From Schistocerca nitens (lineage: Eukaryota; Arthropoda; Insecta; Orthoptera; Acrididae): DNA of 64,000 nucleotides. The translations under genes and the position numbers were made by a program. Location of the stretch: contig NC_064614.1 of assembly GCF_023898315.1 (NCBI RefSeq), forward strand, positions 500,170,109 to 500,234,108, written 5' to 3'. The notes beneath the pieces are model-generated. The model was not told the origin of the DNA. It searched no databases and worked only from the letters and a program-made list of their open reading frames with translations. Below, one piece after another: positions 47,300 to 58,104 of the stretch (the stretch's first letter is position 1; the number at the start of each line of letters is the position of its first letter).

Positions 47300-47941
47300 A
47301 TAGCTATATTTCTTAGTCCCATAACAAATGTGAAGCAGCTTGGAAAATAGTTAAAGCAGAATCAGGGCTAACTGCAGAAAATGTATCTTTTCCTCAAAGT
47401 GCAGATGAGCTATGGAAAGCTAGCTATGACAGATGAAAATAATTTAGATGACAATGAGGATGAACTTTCCAATTCACAGGAAACAGAGTGACAGTAGACT
47501 TGCCAAAATTTGGTGGAAAATTATTTATCTAAAGGATATACTTGGTGCAGTCAGATCATTGAGCAACTCCAGAACTGAAGGCATAGATGGTTTCCCCAAT
47601 TTTATCCTAAATAAAATAATAGATACTATATGGATTCCACTGTCTTACCTCATCAACCGGATGTTTAGGGAGAAACATTGCTGGAGTGCCTGAAACTGAC
47701 AATTGTCTTGCCCATATACAAGAAAGGGGACAGAAATCATCCCAAAATTATGAACATATTGCAGTAGTACCAATATTACTGAAAATTATTGAAACTTTAA
47801 TGAAATACCAATTAAATGATTTTTTTTTTTTTTTAGTGTACAAGTTCCAATATGGATTCTGAAGTGGGCTATCCACAATTAAGGCTGGCCAAGAAGCTGT
47901 ATTATCAGTAACACATGGTTTTGACGATAGAGAGACACCTA
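47300..47941 (+). pseudogene. Jockey-like LINE, segment 1 (start of reverse transcriptase)
   Basis: Plus-strand blocks: KCEAAWKIVKAESG; SLSNSRTEGIDGFPNFILNK (the S-G-DG-P motif); PIYKKGDRN-like wording from 47715; a PILLKIIETLMKYQLNDF block; then YKFQYGFRSGLSTIKA-like sequence. Frames break often. The copy continues in segments 49149-49219, 49535-49644, 53183-53259 and 53479-54010. Confidence 0.75.
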
Positions 47942-49147
47942 CACTGATAAGCCAACACATTATGACCACTGCCCACTGTGATGTTGGATGCCGCCTGGTG
48001 GTGGTGGTGGTGGTGGTGGTGGTGGTGGTGGTGGTGGTGGTGTGGGCTCGTGATGCGGTAACGAAAGCATGTAAGTGGGGCCTACATGGACAGAGGAACT
48101 CCCTAGTGAAGATATGGGTTGCAAATAGGAAATCTATTTGACAAAGGGCAGATTACTATTATTGTTATGCAGAGTCTGTGAATGAGTATCTCAAAGACGG
48201 CAAAGCTGGTCAAATGATCACATGCTACTGTCGTGAGCATCTACAGAAAGAGGTAAGAGGACAGTGAAACTATCATTAGGCCCTAAATGGTTGGACATCC
48301 ACGATTCTTCATGGAATGTGGGGTGCAGAGGCTTCTCTGCTCTATAAAGTAGGATAGATGGTGATCTGTGGCATCTCTGCTGAAAGAGCACAATGCTGGT
48401 GCACCCACAAGTGTTTCAGTGCACAACATTCATCATACATCGTTGAACATGGAGCTCTGCAGCAGACCACCCATACATGTTCATATTTTGATTCAATGAC
48501 ATCATCAGTTATGATTGTAACTGACAGAAGATGATCGGGATTCAACTGTTGATCAATGGAAATGTGTCAGTTCTTTTGATGAATCACATTTTTGCTACAC
48601 TAGGTCAATGGTCGTCTCCACAAATGCCATCATCAAAATGAATGGCGGCTCAAAATGTGGAGCTCGCCATGGACGCAGGATGGTGGGAGCAGTATTACGC
48701 AATGGGAGACAGTCTCTTGCACTTGCAAGGAACTATGGTAGTGATCAAATGACACACTGACAGCTTTGAACCACCTGCATGCCCTCAAGCTTGATGTCTT
48801 CCCCGACAGCGATGTCATCTTTCAGCAGTATAATTGTTCATGAGTTGAAGCCAGAACAGGGCTACAGTGGTTTGAGGAGCATTGTAGTGAACTCACACTG
48901 ATGACTCAGTGACCAGATTGCCTGATGAAAATCCTGTGGAACCCATCTGGGTCGCTATCAGGTGCTATTATGCGTACACAATTCAGTGCCCTTTATTTAT
49001 GCGAATTAAATGACCTGTGTGTAGACATTTAATGCCACATATCTTCACAAACCTACCAACAAACTGTTGAATTAGTGATGTATTTCATTCCAAAGATGGA
49101 CAAACATGCTACTAAGCAGGTGGTCATAATGTTTTAGCTCATCAGTG
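47942..49147 (+). mobile_element. mariner-like transposon inside the LINE, decayed
   Basis: 1206 bp; ends CACTGATAAGCCAACACATT and the complement of AATGTTTTAGCTCATCAGTG form imperfect inverted repeats. TA duplications lie at 47940-47941 and 49148-49149. Removing it and one TA reconnects the LINE frame (RETP, IPTLVDLTKGFD). The transposase remnant on the plus strand has SSFDESHFCY near 48.57 kb and weak DSDVIFQQYN and later blocks, with several stops. A GGT microsatellite (47996-48042) lies near its left end. Confidence 0.9.
47996..48042. repeat. (GGT)n microsatellite
   Basis: About fifteen GGT units near the left end of the mariner element. Confidence 0.95.
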
Positions 49148-49219
49148 TATACCCACTCTAGTAGATCTGACTAAGGGATTTGACACTGTGTCATAAAGCA
49201 TTTTAATTAAAAAACTTGA

Positions 49220-49516
49220 CAATATTACAAAAAGGATAGATCGCTACTCACCATACAGTAGAGATGCTGTGTCACAAATAGGCACAATAAAAAGACTGTC
49301 AAACAAGTAAGCTTTTAGTGAAAAAGGCCTTCGTCAGAATTAGACAACATACACACACATTTGTTGAATTATGATGAAGGCTTTTTTCGCCAAAAGCTTA
49401 CTTGTTTCACAGTTTTTTTTGTTGCACCTATAAGCGACTCAACATCTCTACTACATGGTGAGCAGCAATCTATCGTTTTTATAATATTTTATTGGTCTGT
49501 CCTGTATTTTCCATTG
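49220..49516. mobile_element. Foldback element with 18-bp target duplication
   Basis: Direct repeats TTTAATTAAAAAACTTGA at 49202-49219 and 49517-49534 bracket a 297-bp insert that is mostly one long hairpin. Arms contain GCTACTCACC...AGTAGAGATGCTG and its inverted partner, and AAGCTTACTTGTTT on the return arm. An extra, unpaired AT-rich tail (GTCTGTCCTGTATTTTCC) lies on the right. The 18-bp duplication is unusually long for a DNA foldback and fits LINE-driven insertion. Widespread in locust genomes from memory. Confidence 0.8.
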
Positions 49517-49534
49517 TTTAATTAAAAAACTTGA

Positions 49535-49648
49535 AAAGATATAGAATAACAAACAGAACTAGCACTACTGAAATCAGGTTTGGCAAACACAAACCAAATG
49601 GTTGTTGTTAATTCGAATAAAAGATCTGACCACCTCAAGGTAAAATAT
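49535..49648 (+). pseudogene. Jockey-like LINE, segment 3
   Basis: Continues the palm domain: RITNRTSTTEIRFGKHKPN-like, then KRSDHLKVKY. The last codons rejoin segment 4 across the large transposon as VKYRVPQ, the usual GVPQG reverse transcriptase motif. The ATAT at 49645-49648 is the target duplication of that transposon. Confidence 0.75.
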
Positions 49649-50240
49649 GTGAGGCGGAAATCGAAAAGGGACCTCTTGTTTAAAATCTAGGAATTTGAGC
49701 TTTTGTAGTTTTTACATTAAGCATTAAATTCTTAACAACCTGTAAAAAAATTTATTTCTAATTCTAAATTTGAGGAAGTGATGGCAGGTTGAATATTTAT
49801 GACATAAAAGAGGTGTCTTCAGATATGGGCTTTTAAAGTTTCACTTTATTATCATTGCTTAACTTTACATATTTAAGAAACAAATTCTGCATATATATTA
49901 CGCTTAGAATGTCCTTTGTCAAATGGTTTGGAGTTTTTTAAATTAACACTTCACAATAAGTGGATTACTCCCTCAGACCTATACCACATCAGAGTGTAAA
50001 TACATTTGAAACCAAATAAATTGGCCCTTTGTTGACAAAAATATAGCAAGCCCTGTGCTTATTTTTTTGGCATAATATTTATATTTTTACATTATGTTAT
50101 GGCATCTTTTGGATCAAATTTTTATTCTGGAGCATATTAATGGGACTAGAATGACAAGAAATTGGAATTCACAAATCCTTCAAAAATAGATTACTGAGAT
50201 CCCATATTTTGTAGTTGCCAAATAACTTGATTTTCTGTTC

Positions 50241-50242
<2 letters not shown>

Positions 50243-50279
<37 letters not shown>
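50243..50279. repeat. Poly(A) run, 37 bases
   Basis: Uninterrupted A tract near the 3' end of the DUF7869-type gene (poly(T) in its sense). It makes the poly-phenylalanine end of that frame and is a length-unstable tract. Confidence 0.95.
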
Positions 50280-50284
<5 letters not shown>

Positions 50285-52369
50285 AATGGGGTTAAAGGCA
50301 CTTTAACACGAGCATTTTTGCCTCTTCTTTGGTTATGGAATATTTGTTTGGTCATGTTCTTCTTCAGGATCTTCACTGTTGCCGACTTGAGTTTCTGGTT
50401 CACGCTCTGACCTACTTTGGGACACAGAATGTCTTTGTAGTTCTCTTTGCAATAGGTCCTGATGTTTTTAAAAAGGTACTCTTTTCGTTGTCTTGTCATC
50501 CCTGGAGGAATTACTGCAGCAGGAAACCCGGTGGGGCCATCGTCATTGGGGAAGATGCAGTACACAAATTCATTTCCATCAATGTCCAGTTTGCAATGTA
50601 CTCTACCTTTCTAGCTAATCTTGAACTCAAAGTGGTTGTATTTAGTTACGTTACGTACTTTGTTAGCATTACTATCCTTCAAGAAATTTAGCCAGTCATA
50701 TGTATTCACAGCAACTTCACCTATTTCATTTCCAACAGCAACAGCTGAGTTAACATGTGTTGTAGGTGTAGATTTCTCAATGCAGTCGGCAAATTCTTGT
50801 ATGGAAGAGATATAGGTGATCCTAAATATTTTCTTTAAAAGTCCAAATGCCCAGTCACATGCAAATTTCATGTGACCTACTGGCATGAATGACAAAACAA
50901 TTCTATTATTTTTGTTATTACTGATTATCCAAGCAAGATATCCTAACAAGATATTGTTCTTGTTTTGACCTACACAATTGTCAGCATGAATGAACATTGT
51001 GTCTTCTCCATGACTGTAGTTTTCCAAGTAGTTGTGGAAAAGACTGACAACAACGTTGGATCCCTTTGTTGTTCCTACACTTTCTGGGAGTGGATAGTTT
51101 ACTTGTTTGTTCACACTTTCACACATAACCCCAAATATCCCTATTCTGAATAGTACCAAGAAATAAATAGGTCCAGGCTGCAACGGGTTACTGGGTATGT
51201 GAACCTGCTGGGCCATGTCAAAACTGTAGTGCACAAAACTTCTATCACCATCTTCAAAATTTTCCTTAGTCTTTTTGATAGTTCCCTTATAAAACTCTTT
51301 CTTTTGCAACAAGTTGTAGATGGGGCCTCATTTTTTCAATAGTTTCCATTTTAGTTTGTTCAGGCACTGAAGCCATTGCAGTTCCTGAAGTGAAATTCCT
51401 TTGGCAAAATGCACAAAGATCTGATTTGGGCTTCATGACAACTATTTCTGGGCATATCCCCTTTCAAATATTACAAAACACTCTGCTTGATATTGGTTTT
51501 ACGGGCATATCATTTGGAAAGGAGCCATGTAAGTTTCAAAAATTTTGGCTTTATTATCACTTGAAGGTAGCAGTTTGAAATTTGCATTATACTGAGAGTT
51601 ACTTCTGCCTGGTAAAATTATGGCATGTTGTTCTGCGTAATTGTGTAAAAACCTTACAACAAACTTTGAATCAGAAAAAGAAGTCACATTCTTAGGAAGT
51701 TTTCTTGCATTACAATGAGCTTTGACAATCAATCCTGTATCATTATATATTTTTGTTAGGCACTTTAGTCTTTTAATTTTAATATTGTTGGAAAACATGT
51801 AAGTGTTTTTACAAACATGCCGACCTTTTACGAAGTATTTACTTTGTGGTTGTTTCCTCTCAGTTTATACTTTATGTTTACAAGCTTTCAAAGATGAATC
51901 TGAAGTTACACACCGCAATTGGCCTAAAATTACTTGATCTAATGTGTTGACATTGTTCTCATAATGATCAATCTCAGCACATTCACGACGCATTTCCAAA
52001 TATTCATCAGCTGAATAGTAATTGCAACATTCTTCTTTACACCCACAACCTGTTTTTAAAAACTCTGAAATGAGAGCATGGTCTCTGTCAGCATCAAAAG
52101 AGTCAATTAAATTTATGCAGTCATCAGTTACGACCAGGTCAAAGTTTTCAGCACCATCATTCTCATCTACAACTTGAACACTATTAACATTTCGTTCTAT
52201 TTCAATAATAACACTATCAATAACGTTATCGTTGTTACCTAAGGCTTCATTAAACTTCAGAATGTCTTGTAATAAAGAAATATCAGATAGGTTAACTGAC
52301 TCATCACCTTGAAGTTCCAGTTCCTCATCACCTGATTTGTCAATACTTGGCATTCTTTCAGAAAAATAA

Positions 52370-52562
52370 AAAAAATGGTTCTGAGCACTATGGGACTCAA
52401 CTTCTGAGGTCATTAGACCCCTAGAACTTAGAACTAATTAAACCTAACTAACCTAAGGACATCACACACGTCCATGCCCGAGGCAGGATTCGAACCTGCA
52501 ACCGTAGCGGTCTCGCGGTTCCAGACTGCAGCGCCTAGAACCGCACGGCCACTTCGGCCGGC
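52370..52562 (-). mobile_element. tRNA-derived SINE, family B
   Basis: Minus strand starts GCCGGCCGAAGTGGCCGTGCG and carries a B box (GGTTCGAATCC); it ends in CAGAACCATTT and an A-rich tail. Perfect duplications TCAGAAAAATAA at 52358-52369 and 52563-52574. It interrupts the DUF7869-type gene near its start, so it is younger than that transposon copy. Confidence 0.95.
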
Positions 52563-52914
52563 TCAGAAAAATAATCTTGAAATACTTCATAATCTTCCTC
52601 ACATAAATCACCACCAACACAAATATCGTTTAGTGCTTTTACAATTCTATCTTCACACATTGCGTACTTTAAACTGAGCAAGCTGTACACATGAATTTCT
52701 AACATCAGCTGTTAGCTGTTCTTTAAGGGCTACCAACTATACATTGGCAACATCTGTAGGCATTCGTAAAAATAGGACCACGTGTGTTGTTTGGCATTAT
52801 TGAAATCACAATTCAGTTTTCTTTTATACGAAATTACTCTGAGCTTCGTAAAATGCTTCTAAAATTTAAGAGAGGCTATTTTGTGAAGTACTGCATGTAT
52901 AGCTGTGATATTTA

Positions 52915-52975
52915 GAAAAGGGACCTCTTGTCGAACCTATGTTATTTCCCCATAACGACAAGAGGCCCCTTTTCC
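52915..52975. repeat. Subterminal hairpin repeating the transposon end motif
   Basis: GAAAAGGGACCTCTTGTCG (52915-52933) and its near-perfect complement (52956-52975) enclose a 22-bp loop about 200 bp inside the right end. The same 17-base word occurs in each terminal inverted repeat. Multiple copies near an end are typical of transposase binding sites. Confidence 0.85.
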
Positions 52976-53182
52976 GAAGACTGACATCAATTGCTTTTAA
53001 TGATATAATTGACTCTTGTTGCATTCAAACAAGTTTCAAATCAATACGAGCATGTACAGAATGAAGTAAACTACTATAATAATAAAAAAATCGATATTTT
53101 ACAAATTATTGAATGTTTTTGCTTGTACTGAAAATTTTACTCTTCCGACAAGAAGACCCTTTTCGCTTTCCGCCTCACATAT

Positions 53183-53269
53183 AGGGTACCACAAGTATGT
53201 GTGCTGGTACCTTTCTTATTTATTGTCTATGTGAATGACCTGCCCAACTTATTGCCATCTAAAACCCTT
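53183..53269 (+). pseudogene. Jockey-like LINE, segment 4 (VPQ motif)
   Basis: VPQVCVLVPFLFIVYVNDLPNLLP corresponds to the reverse transcriptase motif usually [21 protein letters not shown]. It continues the LINE frame from 49648. It ends at the family-B SINE. Confidence 0.85.
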
Positions 53270-53468
53270 GGCCGGCCACGGTGGCTGAGCGGTTCTAGGC
53301 GCTTCAATCTAGAACCGCGCGACTGCTACGGTCGAGGTTTGAATCCTGCCTCGGGCATGGATGTGTTTGATGTCCTTAGGTTAGTTAGGTTTAAGTAGTT
53401 CTAAGTTCTAGGGGACTGATGACCTCAGGTGTTAAGTCCCATAGTGCTCAGAGCCATTTGAACCATTT
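53270..53468 (+). mobile_element. tRNA-derived SINE, family B
   Basis: Plus-strand copy: GGCCGGCCACGGTGGCTGAGC (A box), GAGGTTTGAATCC (B box), ending GAGCCATTTGAACCATTTT. Near-matching duplications TAAAACCCTT (53260-53269) and TAAAACACTT (53469-53478). Same family as 52370-52562 on the other strand. Confidence 0.93.
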
Positions 53469-53478
53469 TAAAACACTT

Positions 53479-54010
53479 GATGTATGCATTGAAAATAGGT
53501 TGACATTAAATGAAAATAAAACTGAACACACCATCTTTTCTGTTAGAGATATTAATAAATGACAAAATGATCTCTAGCATTCTGTAAAATTGCTAGGTGT
53601 ATACCTTGATAGTAAGTTATGCTGGAATGTCCACACAGAAAAGCTCTGCAGTAAGTTTTATATCTCCTTAGGAAACTGAAAGAGTGTTTGAATAACGAGC
53701 TTATGCTTAAGGCAGGCTTTTTTCACACACACTTGCATTATGGATTACTTCTTTTGGAAAACTCTGCTGGAGCAAAAGAGGTTTTCCTCTGGCAGAAGAA
53801 AGCCATTACATGCATGTTTAGTTTGAGCGACTTCTTGCAGACAGTTCTTTATTGACCATAAAATACTTACAGTCTCCAGTATGCACATACTCCAAGCATT
53901 TATGCATGTCAAACAGAATAACCACATGTATGAAGGTAGATCAGATGTGCACTCATATCAAACCAGAAACAGGAACTTACTGGACATTCCTCAGACTCAT
54001 TTAAGTAAAG
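53479..54010 (+). pseudogene. Jockey-like LINE, segment 5 (C-terminus)
   Basis: LGVYLDSKLCWNVHTEKLCSK, then the thumb and tail: LQAFMHVKQNNHMYEGRSD and SYQTRNRNLLDIPQTHLSK. These match the tail of Jockey/CR1 proteins (HSYNTRNK, then IP-HRLSKTQ). Frames shift at least twice. Confidence 0.8.
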
Positions 54011-54017
54011 TCCAAAA

Positions 54018-54597
54018 TACATGAAATGTATTCACAGTTGTGAATGTGAACAACCATCAGCTGTATAAGGAAATGATGACAATGAAAATTTGTGCTGCAC
54101 CAGGAGTCGAAATTGGATTTCCCACTTTACATGAGCAATCACCTTAACCATTTTGGCTAACCTGGCATAGCCCACTGCCAGACCAAATTTCCGTATGTTG
54201 TTGTCCCTATGTCACATCCTGTACTCTTACACACATCATGTAATTCCCACACAGGAAGGAACATTACATCATTCTCCTTAGCAACACAGGCACAATATTG
54301 TATTTATCCGCTGGTATCAGGCAGCGACTTTCAGTTTACATTTCCTCCCCTGTACAGGCATTACATAATGTGTTTATGAGTACAGGCTGTGATGCAGAAA
54401 TAACAACATTTGGAAGTTTGGGTCTGGCCATGACTCGTACACAGATAGCTAAAGCAGTTAAGGCAACTGCTTGCATAAAGTGGGAAATTTGGGTTCAAGT
54501 TCCGGTCCGGCACAAACTTTCATTGTCACCATTTCCTTATGCAGCAGATGGTTGGTTGTATTCGCAACAGCAAATACATTTAATGTATTCCATATCA
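54018..54597. mobile_element. Foldback made of two inverted tRNA-like SINE heads
   Basis: Arms of about 150 bp (from 54018, and up to 54597) pair imperfectly. Each has a tRNA-like core with a B-box-like GGTTCAAGTTCCGG (right arm, 54493-54506) or its degraded complement (left arm), followed by the shared tail GCACAAA..TTTCATTGTC. The outer 40 bp of both arms (AAATACATGAAATGTATTC-like) also pair. The spacer includes a 5-kb-unrelated AT segment. A composite of a tRNA-derived SINE duplicated head-to-head. Confidence 0.7.
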
Positions 54598-55987
54598 GTT
54601 GTAGGTGCTACAGTGCCTGTTCTTGGGACATGCATGTTCCATAGAAACATTGCTATTTTTTTTCTTTTTTAATAACAATATCAACAATAACAATATCACA
54701 AGGTCCAAAATAATTTTTTTACATGCTGGCAGAATATTTGTCATCAATATACTGCACGACTCAAGGGCATTACATGAAAATAAATTTAAAATAGTGGTAG
54801 AGACATGGTTGAAATAAAAAGCATCTTATAACACAAATTAATTTATGTATAATGAGAAAAAAATATGATCTTTTATAATGAATATGATTGTAACAAAATC
54901 GTAACCTATGGTATACAACCTAATTTGTCATCTAGGTAACATGTGTAACAAAGTTAATAATATTTGTGTGTTTTAACTATTTGTATAATCATTTGTATGG
55001 CCATTTTTATAATTATGTATGCACTGACGATTCCTTGTAAAACACGACAGCTGTTTATAGGCAAATAAATCAATTCAATTTAATTGCATGTTTTATAGAT
55101 CAACTTCATTTTCAAAGCTTTGATTCAATAATCAGTTATTACTTTTATGACACCACTGCACATGTGGAACTATTAAGAGATAGGTGGACACACTGTTCAA
55201 TAATGAAACAGAGAACAGCAGCAAGGGAGATGAACTAGAGTTCTGCTTCATAGTACACTGTATTAACCTTCATTGAGAAGTTATACACAGGGTTGTTAAC
55301 AAGTACAGTTATTGATTTCCCTTTAGACAATTCATAAACAAAAGTAAATAATTTTACTCACACACCCTTTGGACAGAAATGTAGATTTGTTTAATGCCCA
55401 AAGCTGCTGATAATATCAAAGTGCATACACTTAAACTGTTTCTGGATTAAAAAATCTGATGAAATTCTATCATCTACAGCAGTGAATGTAGCCAACTTGG
55501 AAACCAGATGTATCGTGATGACAGGTTCATTGCAACATGTGAACTGCTCCAATTTATTTCTGTTACAAATTCAATTATATTTATTCATAGTGCAAAAGAA
55601 ACCAAAATTTCTGCACAAAGCAATAATTTTTTATTCACTGAAAATGCTTTACAAGTCTAACATAATTTTCATTTTGCCTCATCAAATCATCTTCATGATA
55701 ACTAGGCTCTAACAGTAAAGAGAGGATATGGATGCAGCAGTGACTCATTCAGGCAAGCACGGCAGAAGGAATAAGCCCCAATCTTAGTAAATACAACATA
55801 TTGATATTTCCTTAAAGTGACTTGGAAAACCTTATATAACCTAAACCACAATGATCAGACAAGTATTTGGATCACTGTTCCAGAATACAGGTAGTGTTAA
55901 TCACTGTGCTACATCTCCTGATGTGGTAAAGGTAGTATGACAAGGATTTATTTCTGATCTACTTCAAACTAATCAACAACTATTCCA
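54598..55987. other. Unassigned AT-rich DNA
   Basis: Very AT-rich. No coding signal or repeat recognised. Confidence 0.35.
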
Positions 55988-56205
55988 TCTGCCCCTGGTA
56001 GCTGAGTGGTCAGTACAATGGAACCTAATGGACTGGGTTCAATTGCCAGCTGGGTCAGAGATTTTCTCTGGTCAGGGACTGGGTGTTGTGTTATCCTTAT
56101 CATCATTTCATACCCATTGACACGTAAGTGGCTGAAGTGGCGTCACCTCAAAAGACTTGCACCAGGCGAATGGGAGACCTTAGCCACACGGCATTTCCAT
56201 TTTCA
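55988..56205 (+). mobile_element. tRNA-derived SINE, family C
   Basis: CTGCCCCTGGTAGCTGAGTGG (A box) and GGGTTCAATTGCCAGC (B box, diverged), then TCTCTGGTCAGGGACTGGGT and AAAGACTTGCACCAGGCGAA. A third tRNA-headed family with an unrelated body, common in locusts from memory. Older than the family A and B copies, judging by changes in its tRNA part. No duplication matched. Confidence 0.8.
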
Positions 56206-58104
56206 ACAACTATTCCCCTGCATCAGAAAATATTTTCTTCTGTTTGGAAGGAAACTCACTCTATTGTCAGCCTGTGTGCATATGGTGGTGCCAAGTGCTT
56301 GCCTAGTATCTTGTGCTATTGCTTCCATGGAAGAATTTCACCTAAAAGACACCAGGACTTTATTTCATTCTGTGTGATTAATAATTTTAATAGAGTAACT
56401 TCGCACCGCCTGCATTTCAGTCTTGCAGTCTGATGTCATCACAGAATTCTCAGAGCAGTCTTCAATTAGTTTCAAAATACTTCAGTTAGTATTTTTGCTT
56501 GTGTTATACTGCTGCAGCTGTGGCCAATCTTACTGAGAGGTCGTGGCAAATATAAAGGATGGTTATGACGGCCTGTGGAGTTCTTTATTTGGGCAAAGGA
56601 ACTCTTCAGGAAAATAGCTGAAAGGTCAGGAAGGAATACCAGGGTAAACTTAACGGGGGAACGTTGTCCAAGATGTGGAGACAGGGCTGTTGCTGGCTAC
56701 TGTGATCACAATGGCTGCAGCCAGCTATAAACCATAGCTCATGTTCACAAGCTAACAACTCACATTTTATAACTACAGTTTAAGCTCATAGCAACTGTTC
56801 AAAGTGACTACCACCAGTTTTAACGCATGCGTTACAGTGGTGAATAACATTTTCTGTACTCTCTTAAATGTCCCTGTTGCTTAAATTTCATGATCAGTTA
56901 GGCAGCTAGGATCATACCAACAAGTTCCTCTCTTCTTTATACTGAGGATTCATACACCAATGACTTGGGAAAAATATATGGGAAAAAATTAAGTAATTGT
57001 GCTAGCCATGATGAACCTATGTGGTGATTAGATGCTCACATGCATTAATATCAATTTGGGTCATAGGCATTAATATCAGTTTGGGATAGTGTATTCTCAT
57101 GTTGAAGCACATTATCATGTAGGCAAAAGGAGGTTCTGCCTCCAACAACTGTGGCAGCACATCTCAAATGAGCACCACATAATGTGCGCCACTTAAGGGA
57201 TAGCCACACCCAAGGTGCTGTTAGTCGATCTTTTACAATTTCAGCACAGAGAATTATTACATGCACTTAGAATGGCATATGGACTTTCTTTGCTCCAGAC
57301 ATGGCTACTGTGACAATTGGAAGCACTATTATGGTTGAGAAGGCTTCATATATGTAGGAAGTTCAGCACTGCAGTACTGCACTGAATAGTCCACTGACAC
57401 AACTGAACTCTGGTCCAAATTATCTGTCCTCATTGCCCATATGGGTTGTTTATCATAAATGTGTGACTGTTGCTCTAATAGTACCTACCCACGCTGTATT
57501 TCTGAAAGCAGACATTTCATGATTACTTACTCTACTCAATTCAACCCAAAACTATCTCCTCAAAGTCTAATGTGCAAACAATCATTTGTTGAGAACCCTG
57601 ATCAGCTCTCTGTGGCTTGAATGGCCAAGTTTCTCTTAAGTTTTATTGCTGTGGATAGAATCTGTTCCAACCATGCTTATACTTCTTGCCTGTAACTCAC
57701 TGCAGTATACATTAAATGACTATATGCATGTTCATGTAATGAGTAACACTCCATCTCTGCCAGTCAGTCATGAACTGGAAACAGTGGTAAACTTTATGAT
57801 GGGCATGCCATAGATAATTTTGCATTGCATTTCAACATAACACCAGCAACTATGATGTGACAGGAAGTTCTCTGCTACAAAACAAATCATAAGCCATTTG
57901 CAACCTGTGCCTCACTTGAATCGCTCGTATTAATTTCTGATCACTGGTTCCTATTTTCAAAATTGTCATTTTTGTGTCCTGTAAGGTCTGTAGAATTTTG
58001 CTCTTACAGTTTGGGGGCATCCTTTGTATAGAAGGAAATGCTAGATGAGTTAGAAATAAGCCCTGTGTGGACTACTACCTTTTTCCCTACATACCTTGTA
58101 GTCC
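56206..58104. other. AT-rich DNA, with a possible transposase remnant at 56770-57480
   Basis: Around 56800-57250 the plus strand has antisense-like wording of a Tc1/mariner-superfamily transposase (TTCAAAGTGACTACCACCAG, GCATGCGTTACAGTGGTG). Motifs are too decayed to confirm. The rest has no recognised feature. Confidence 0.25.

Larger units (their letters stand above)
50191..52660 (-). pseudogene. DUF7869-type putative transposase, broken
   Basis: The gene starts at ATG 52660 (MCEDRIVKALND). Blocks in order: acidic leader; cysteine-rich TGCGCKEECCNYY with ILGQLRC (about 51.9-52.1 kb); CKNTYMF...RLPKNVTSF (51.6-51.8 kb); a CxxC block MKPKSDLCAFCQ (51.39-51.44 kb); then the conserved core HYSFDMAQQVHIPSNPLQPG, IHADNCVGQNKNN, VGHMKFACDWAFGLLK; and a tail with AAVIPPGMTRQRKEYLFKNI. 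I remember this order from many animal uncharacterised proteins named DUF7869. Conserved aspartates in SFD, HADN and CDW could form an RNase-H-fold triad, as inference. Damage: a SINE at 52370-52562, two frameshifts flanking 51313-51500 plus one stop there, and an in-frame TAG at about 50611. The last codons run into a poly(A/T) tract. Confidence 0.85.
49649..53178 (-). mobile_element. Unclassified 3.5-kb DNA transposon carrying a DUF7869-type protein
   Basis: Inverted ends of about 30 bp start GTGAGGCGGAAA on both sides (49649-49680 and the complement of 53145-53178). ATAT duplications lie at 49645-49648 and 53179-53182. The LINE in which it sits reads in frame only if exactly four bases are duplicated. 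The motif GAAAAGGGACCTCTTGT of the ends recurs as an inner inverted pair at 52915-52975. The single gene inside runs on the minus strand. I cannot place the end sequence and the 4-bp ATAT target in a DNA transposon superfamily I know. Confidence 0.85.

Noticed and set aside
50191-50290. Poly-phenylalanine protein tail
   Set aside because: Produced by a 37-base A/T tract, probably beyond the natural end of the protein or from tract expansion.
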